Shown one piece after another: positions 59,322-64,000 of a stretch of DNA of 64,000 nucleotides (position 1 is the stretch's first letter; every line of letters starts with the position of its first letter). The notes beneath the pieces are model-generated. The model ran no database searches. It saw nothing but the letters and a program-made list of their open reading frames with translations, and was not told where the DNA came from. This DNA is from Triglochin maritima (Eukaryota > Streptophyta > Magnoliopsida > Alismatales > Juncaginaceae). Made by a program: the position numbers and the translations under genes. The stretch lies in NCBI GenBank assembly GCA_963682175.1, contig OY821791.1, positions 31,680,326-31,744,325 on the forward strand, read 5' to 3'.

Positions 59322-60737
59322 GTCACTCCGACCTTAAGCGTTCACCTCTCGTAAGTGAATACTTTTCTTTGCTATTTAGATTACATTTCGTGTACATAAT
59401 TAATTATGTCAAGATATCCTATTTCATCATTATTTATTGTTTATCCATGTCGGTCATTCGATAGCTATTCTTTAATATTTGTATTATTAAACTAAATATT
59501 TGATGTTTATTTTGTTGAGTGGAAGTGAATTGAAAATAGAGATAATGTGAAGCTTATATTGATAGCAACAAATATATTACAATGATTCACACTTACACAC
59601 TATCTTTCATATAACACACACAACACTTATGCTCAACTATAAGACTCTTTTCGTAGTGGTGAAATATTAACTTTATTTGGGAAAAATTGATACAACTACA
59701 AGACTCACACTTTGTAGCAGTGGGGACTAATTCTTACCTAGATGGTATGGAATGAGAAATTATTCCCTTTTTATAGTTGGAGATGGAAGATTATAGAGAA
59801 GATAGAAACTTGTAAGGTTGAAGTTTCTAATTTGAAACTTCTAGAATTCTCCAAGCACAGGAGAAGATGAAAATTTCTAGAGTAAGATACTCTAGACATG
59901 GGCTTATAGAGTTGGACTAGTAATTAGTTGATAAATTCTATATTGGCCTTGGGTTGCTGTGGGACTCAAAGTCTCAAACATATTATCTGTGCTTGTAAAA
60001 TCTATTTAGCTAATTTTGACGATCGAATTAAAGAGAGTGAAATAATTTCTATGGAACATATTTAATTTGTGTTTTCTTATTCTTATTTTCCGATAAGTGT
60101 AATCAAATCTAATTTAACATTCCAGCACAATGATATGTTTAAAAATATAATTTAAATATCTAAACTTTTCTGGGGTTTTATTTCACATATTTCCATGGAT
60201 TTTGTGTTAAAATAGAAATTCTTACTAGCTAATTTTTATCTCATCAACCGATAGTCCGAGCTAAATTATGTTGGTTTATTTATATTGTATTTCCCTTTAA
60301 AATATTTTCTAATTTGAGATTATGGATGAAAGCAGCGGAGGAAAGGCTTGGGAATGCGACCTTCGCGTACGATGCAGTTGTGTGGCTTTTATATAATTGT
60401 GTGGTTTGTTTGCCTTCTACGGTTAATTTGTTTCTGCAAGGTTTGATGTAACGTTTGGATAAGTTGTGTTATTTCCAATTCAATAAAAACATCGTATCTT
60501 CTAATCATAAGGAAAGCTATTTTCAATGACACCTGCAATCGCCACTTTGGGTTATTGGAAGTTGGAACCTACTACACAAACACGAAATGTAAATATATTA
60601 GCCATAAAACTCTCTTAAACTAGGCTTGGAAACAAGTCCTAGTTAAACAACATCATTCAGTTTTTCCTTTTTAATTTTTGTTATTAACATAATGGACATT
60701 TTTAGGAGGATTTCTTGTAAATTTTCTAAAAGAAAAG
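59322..60737. other. non-coding DNA with one unexplained reading frame
   Basis: Mostly AT-rich. At 60315-60450 a plus frame (LWMKAAEERLGNATFAYDAV ... LFLQGLM, then stop) is followed by AATAAA at about 60480, as at a gene's 3' end. I do not recognise the peptide. Confidence 0.3.
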
Positions 60738-61027
60738 GTAACGGAGTGAGCTCCATTGACGATGTAGGTGTACGCAAGTAAAAAAACAAAAAAGAAAGGT
60801 TCACTTTGTGCATTTCTGAAACGCATGTGTACATCAAAAATTGACACTTTTTTTAGGTGCACTCAAGCAAAATCTCCATCTAAGATTTATAAGGTTGTTC
60901 CGACTTGATTAATTTTAGAATCAGAAGGTTGGCCAGTTGAGATTGTATTTGGCACCTTCAACTTCAACCTGAGCTAAAACCGAATCACGAGCCCGATTTC
61001 AAATTCACATGTCTCCTTGATGGTAGG
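60738..61027 (+). repeat. dispersed ~300-bp repeat, copy 2
   Basis: Partner of 52655-52975, same orientation. Confidence 0.82.
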
Positions 61028-61690
61028 GGTGTAAGCGGGGCAGGGCGAGGCCAGTTTTTGCCCCACTGCTACCCACCCCGCAAAAAATTAAGCAGGTAAA
61101 CAGTGCAGGGCAAAAAAAAACCCACTAACCGCCCTGCCTAAGGTTGAACTAGGCAGGGGGGTTGGCGGGTTATTCTTCAACTTTTTAGATTTTCCCAAGA
61201 AAAATAAAAGAATATCAAAACTTGAGAAATAGTAATCACTCCCCATTTTTTTCTTAATAACACTAATTATAACAATAACAAACTCCGACATGAAACATTG
61301 AAAACATGATATAAATAATAATAACAAACTCTAACATCAAACATTCATTATAAGTTTATAACAATAACACTCATTGTAACATAACAAACTCCAACATCAA
61401 ATAATGAAAACAGTGAAAACATTCAAGTTGTCGGGACAACTCCCAACCCATCATCACCATCAATGTCCTCAACCTCGTCGTCATCTTCTTCAATATAATG
61501 AGTTGGCATTGTTGCAAGTGCTCCAATATTACCATCGGGTTACGCGGGTTGAGGGTTATGCGGGGCGGGTTGCGAGAAAATTGTAAGTCGCCTCGCTTAT
61601 TAGGCGGATTATGCAGTTAGCGGGTAAGTTTTTTTGTCCGTTACCTGCATTATGCGGGACGGGACAGTGGGTCAAACCCGTTCCATTTCC
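61024..61690. mobile_element. truncated hAT-like MITE
   Basis: It begins TAGGGGTGTAAGCGGGGCAGGG, a typical start of plant hAT-type MITEs, with GCGGG/CCCGC-rich ends and an AT-rich middle. The far end is lost where the family X LTR begins at 61691. Confidence 0.45.
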
Positions 61691-61786
61691 TGTTATATCC
61701 TAACCCATGCTTAATGTTTTAATTGTGTTTAGGAGGTGGATTAGAGGAGGATTGAGATGGACGGCTGAGATCGATTGTGGGAAGAG

Positions 61787-61796
61787 TATATAAAAG
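61787..61796 (+). promoter_or_regulatory. TATA box of family X LTR
   Basis: TATATAAAAG followed about 25 bp later by a CT-rich leader. Confidence 0.6.
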
Positions 61797-62072
61797 TTAG
61801 GTTTTTCTCTCTCTCTCACAATCTCATCTCTCTCACTCACTCATTCGTCTCCCTCCCCCTCAGTGTTTCCTCTGTGTTGGTGGAGGCAAGGGAGTTCTTG
61901 TTGGGACGTTTGAGTCGCCGGAGTTGTCAAAAAGATCGGAGTAAAGGACGTTCACCGGATTTTGAGCTAAATCGTGGAAGCGCTCGCCGTTGGTTCTTCA
62001 AAGGTTTCTTCAAGCCTTAAGGTATGTCAAACTTGCTTTTACGCTCACCTATTATTAGTGTGGGGGTGGGAG

Positions 62073-62633
62073 CGGTCGACGGTAGGCCGATTGGCTCGTC
62101 GGACCTGCACACCAGTTTTTCTGCACTATACGGTCGACCGATGTTTTGGGTTCGGTCGACCGGTTATAGTGTATTTTGGGCAATATCCCTCGCACTGGTC
62201 GAACGATACCTTTGGGGTTGTCGACCGGTTGTGCAATTTGAGCGAGAGATGGAGGCTCTGGGTATTTTCGGTCGAACGGGACCCCTTTGTCGGTCGACCG
62301 AAAGTACTATTGTAGGTCGGTTGGGGCGTTGACCATCTAAACGGTCGACCGCCTGTTTGACTCGTCTGACCGATGACTTAAATTAACTTAATGGTCGGTC
62401 GACCGGTAGTGTTGTTTCGGTCGACCGTGTAGTGTGGATTGTTGGTGAGTTTTACTGGTGGTTTTCGGTCGACCGATAGTGTTTGGTTGTTCGACCGTGT
62501 GATCGTGGTTTGAGAAAATGTTTTCTTACTGGTGCTTTTCGGTCGAACGGGTCCCCTTTGTCGTTCGATCGATTGGTGGGTTTTTCGGTTGGGCCGTTTT
62601 CGGTCGACCGGTAAGCTGCTTTTGTTTGACCGT
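62073..62633. repeat. paired-palindrome array 5
   Basis: Eight motif pairs start at 62131/62153, 62197/62219, 62270/62291, 62342/62363, 62395/62418, 62466/62489, 62540/62562 and 62601/62624. Within-pair spacing is 21-23 bp; pairs repeat every 53-74 bp. Pairs 3 and 7 share the spacer word CGAACGGGnCCCCTTTGTCG, as do pairs 3 and 7 of array 2. Confidence 0.92.
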
Positions 62634-62847
62634 TTCTGCCTGTTTTAGGTGGATTCGTGGTTTTGTGAGTACACTTGACGGTGCCTCGTCTCTCCGGCCC
62701 CTTTGGGCAACGGCACAGACTGTCACTCGATAGTGGTGTGTGTGCTTGATTGAAGGCGGCTCGTCTCTCCGGCCCCCTTGGGCAACGGCACGGACTGTCG
62801 GCGTGATATCTGGTGGTGGTGTTTCTTTGTTGTTTGATGTGGTGGTT

Positions 62848-63085
62848 GTTGGCCGTGATTTGGACCGGCGGTGCCTTGTGTGGATGTGTGTTGGTAGGGT
62901 TGGGGTGAGAGGACCCTTAAGACCCTGTTGTGAAGTCATCGCTCTGGCGAAGGATGCAAAACCATGGTTTCGGTAACACTGAGGCAAGAGTGTGGGTGTT
63001 TGGCCGTGATTTGGACCGGCGGTGCCTTGTGTGCACGTGTGTTGGTGGGGTTGGTGTGAGAGGACCCTTGAGACCCAGGTTGTTG
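62848..63085 (+). repeat. tandem unit in family X LTR
   Basis: Two copies about 150 bp apart of GGCCGTGATTTGGACCGGCG followed by GTGCCTTGTGTG and a 'gaggacccttgagaccc' box. The inverted copy at 11000-11160 also has two. Confidence 0.88.
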
Positions 63086-63515
63086 TGTCAGCTATGGCCG
63101 GGAGAGAGGTCTCAGGAACTTAGTTGACGATGTCTGTTGTGGTGTTTATTGTTCATGCCATGTTTTCTTTCTTGTTGTCTTGTTCATATATGTGTTAGGG
63201 TTTGGCATACGGGGTTTCCTTCTGACAAACTCAGGCATAGTTATGTTGTTTTTCAGGCCGAGAGTGGCATTAGAGGGTGGTGCCTGCGGAGGAGAGCTGC
63301 TGGGACCAGATCCTGCTTTCCCTCATTTGAGGTTGTTGTGATTACATATGTATATCGTATCTTATAGCTTTTGATGTAATCACCCTTTTGTAGTAAACTC
63401 AGATCTATATATCTATAGTATTATATAATTGGTTCATTGTAAATTCAGTTTTATTCCTAGTCCTTATGAGAAATCTGGATCATTCATATCCTCTAAAATC
63501 AAATCTACACCGTCC

Positions 63516-63760
63516 ATGCAAACGCTTAGTTTCCTCGTCCTTAAAAACAATCTACACCCTCCAAACAACCACTCTAACTTTTTCGTCAATCTTAACCCTT
63601 CTTCCAACCAAAACACCTTCGCAAACCGTAACCCCTGCCTCCAACCGATGGCAAGGCTTCCATTCGTCGCTTCCTATAACAAACAACGGCTTTCTTCCCC
63701 TTATATCCTTCACAACCAATGTTCTGTTGGTAGCACCGTTTTCTCCATGTAATTTGGTTC
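63516..63760 (+). CDS. possible first exon of a host gene with a transit-peptide-like start
   Basis: From the ATG at 63516 an open frame of about 78 codons is rich in Ser, Asn, Pro and Leu with few acidic residues (MQTLSFLVLKNN ... FVASYNKQRLSSPY). That is the composition of a chloroplast or mitochondrial transit peptide. It ends at CCAT|GTAATTTGG, a possible splice donor. A pyrimidine-rich stretch ending ATTAATCAG (about 63824) could be the acceptor. The codons after it do not give an obvious domain before the window ends. It is a weak call: composition only, no homology recognised. Confidence 0.25.
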
Positions 63761-64000
63761 CCAATTTTAGTTTCGTTATTTCTAACTTTTACTTCTTATT
63801 TTTTGATTCTTCCCTGATTAATCAGCCATCGGAGCACAATTCCTTGCAGAAAATGTCCTGTCATCCCCTTTTGGCTTCAACTTCTACTTCTCGACTTCAA
63901 CGGCATTCCGACTGCAAGCGGTTCATAGATTCTTTGATGGTTTGGTTTTATAATGTCAGTAGGGTGACCGATTGCTTTTTTGAATTGTAAATTTGGTTGT

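Larger units (their letters stand above)
61691..63425 (+). mobile_element. chromovirus-like LTR, family X copy 1 (3' truncated)
   Basis: It starts TGTTATATCCTAACCC. TATA box TATATAAAAG at 61787-61796; CT-rich leader; splice-donor-like AAG|GTATGT at 62021-62022. Then come array 5 (62073-62633), two copies of a ~150-bp unit (62848-63085), the CATACGGGGTTTCCTT/AACTCAGGCATAG block (63208-63240) and the acceptor TTTTTCAG ending at 63256. After that is TTGAGGTTGTTGTGATTACAT, and similarity fades near 63400. The GTTACA terminus seen in the 5649-6230 copy is missing. No coding capacity. Confidence 0.65.

Noticed and set aside
62073..62633. CRISPR-like array of regularly spaced repeats
   Set aside because: The window is plant nuclear DNA, the repeats are 10-bp palindromes with 12-bp and ~40-bp spacers, and no cas gene is near.
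62526..62987. 153-codon frame antisense to the family X LTR
   Set aside because: It is made of array and tandem-unit sequence, has no domain, and the diverged copy does not keep it.

Overview
The window is AT-rich nuclear DNA from a flowering plant, very probably a eudicot. The evidence is plant-specific LTR retrotransposon families (Ty3/gypsy Athila-type with a tRNA-Asp primer site, Ty1/copia with the initiator-Met primer site), a plant L1-type LINE, a MULE transposase relic, a CC-NBS-LRR-type resistance-gene relic and a DUF247 relic. I cannot name the species. No intact host protein-coding gene is visible. Almost everything is transposon sequence or decayed gene pieces.

Layout. 1-16 kb: an Athila-type LTR, a MULE transposase relic, two MITE-like elements, a LINE relic carrying a truncated LTR, a copia-type LTR fragment and an inverted chromovirus-like LTR, then gene-poor DNA. 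16.3-18.2 kb: the LRR part of a resistance gene on the minus strand, with nonsense codons. 18.2-46.2 kb: a nest of LTR elements whose order can be read from 5-bp target duplications. The host is the 3' part of a plus-strand Athila-type element ending in an LTR at 44436-46221. Into it went solo LTR A (18523-29071, CATAA), solo LTR B (29152-30696, AATAC) and minus-strand LTR C (31959-43894). LTR A was split by a 9.1-kb copia element (18600-27735, GAGTT). LTR C was split by a gag-protease Athila-type element (32496-42864, TACCT), itself split by solo LTR D (36691-38198, TGTTC). 46.2-52.6 kb: two copia coding relics and a minus-strand copia LTR. 52.6-58.7 kb: dispersed and tandem repeats plus a GC-rich LTR-like segment. 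58.7-59.3 kb: a DUF247 relic. 61-64 kb: a truncated MITE, a second chromovirus-like LTR and possibly the first exon of a host gene at the right edge.

The most unusual signal is an array of paired 10-bp palindromes (consensus CGGTCGACCG), partners starting about 22 bp apart and pairs repeating about every 50-75 bp. It occurs five times, in LTRs of three different families: upstream of the TATA box in two, and inside a putative leader intron in the third. A second signal is an inverted repeat that keeps its place about 100-170 bp upstream of the TATA box in Athila-type LTRs while its sequence changes completely between copies. A third is that the youngest element (copia, LTRs about 0.4% different) has an open gag but a ruined pol, which implies it was moved in trans. 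All assignments rest on reading the sequence; no database search was run.
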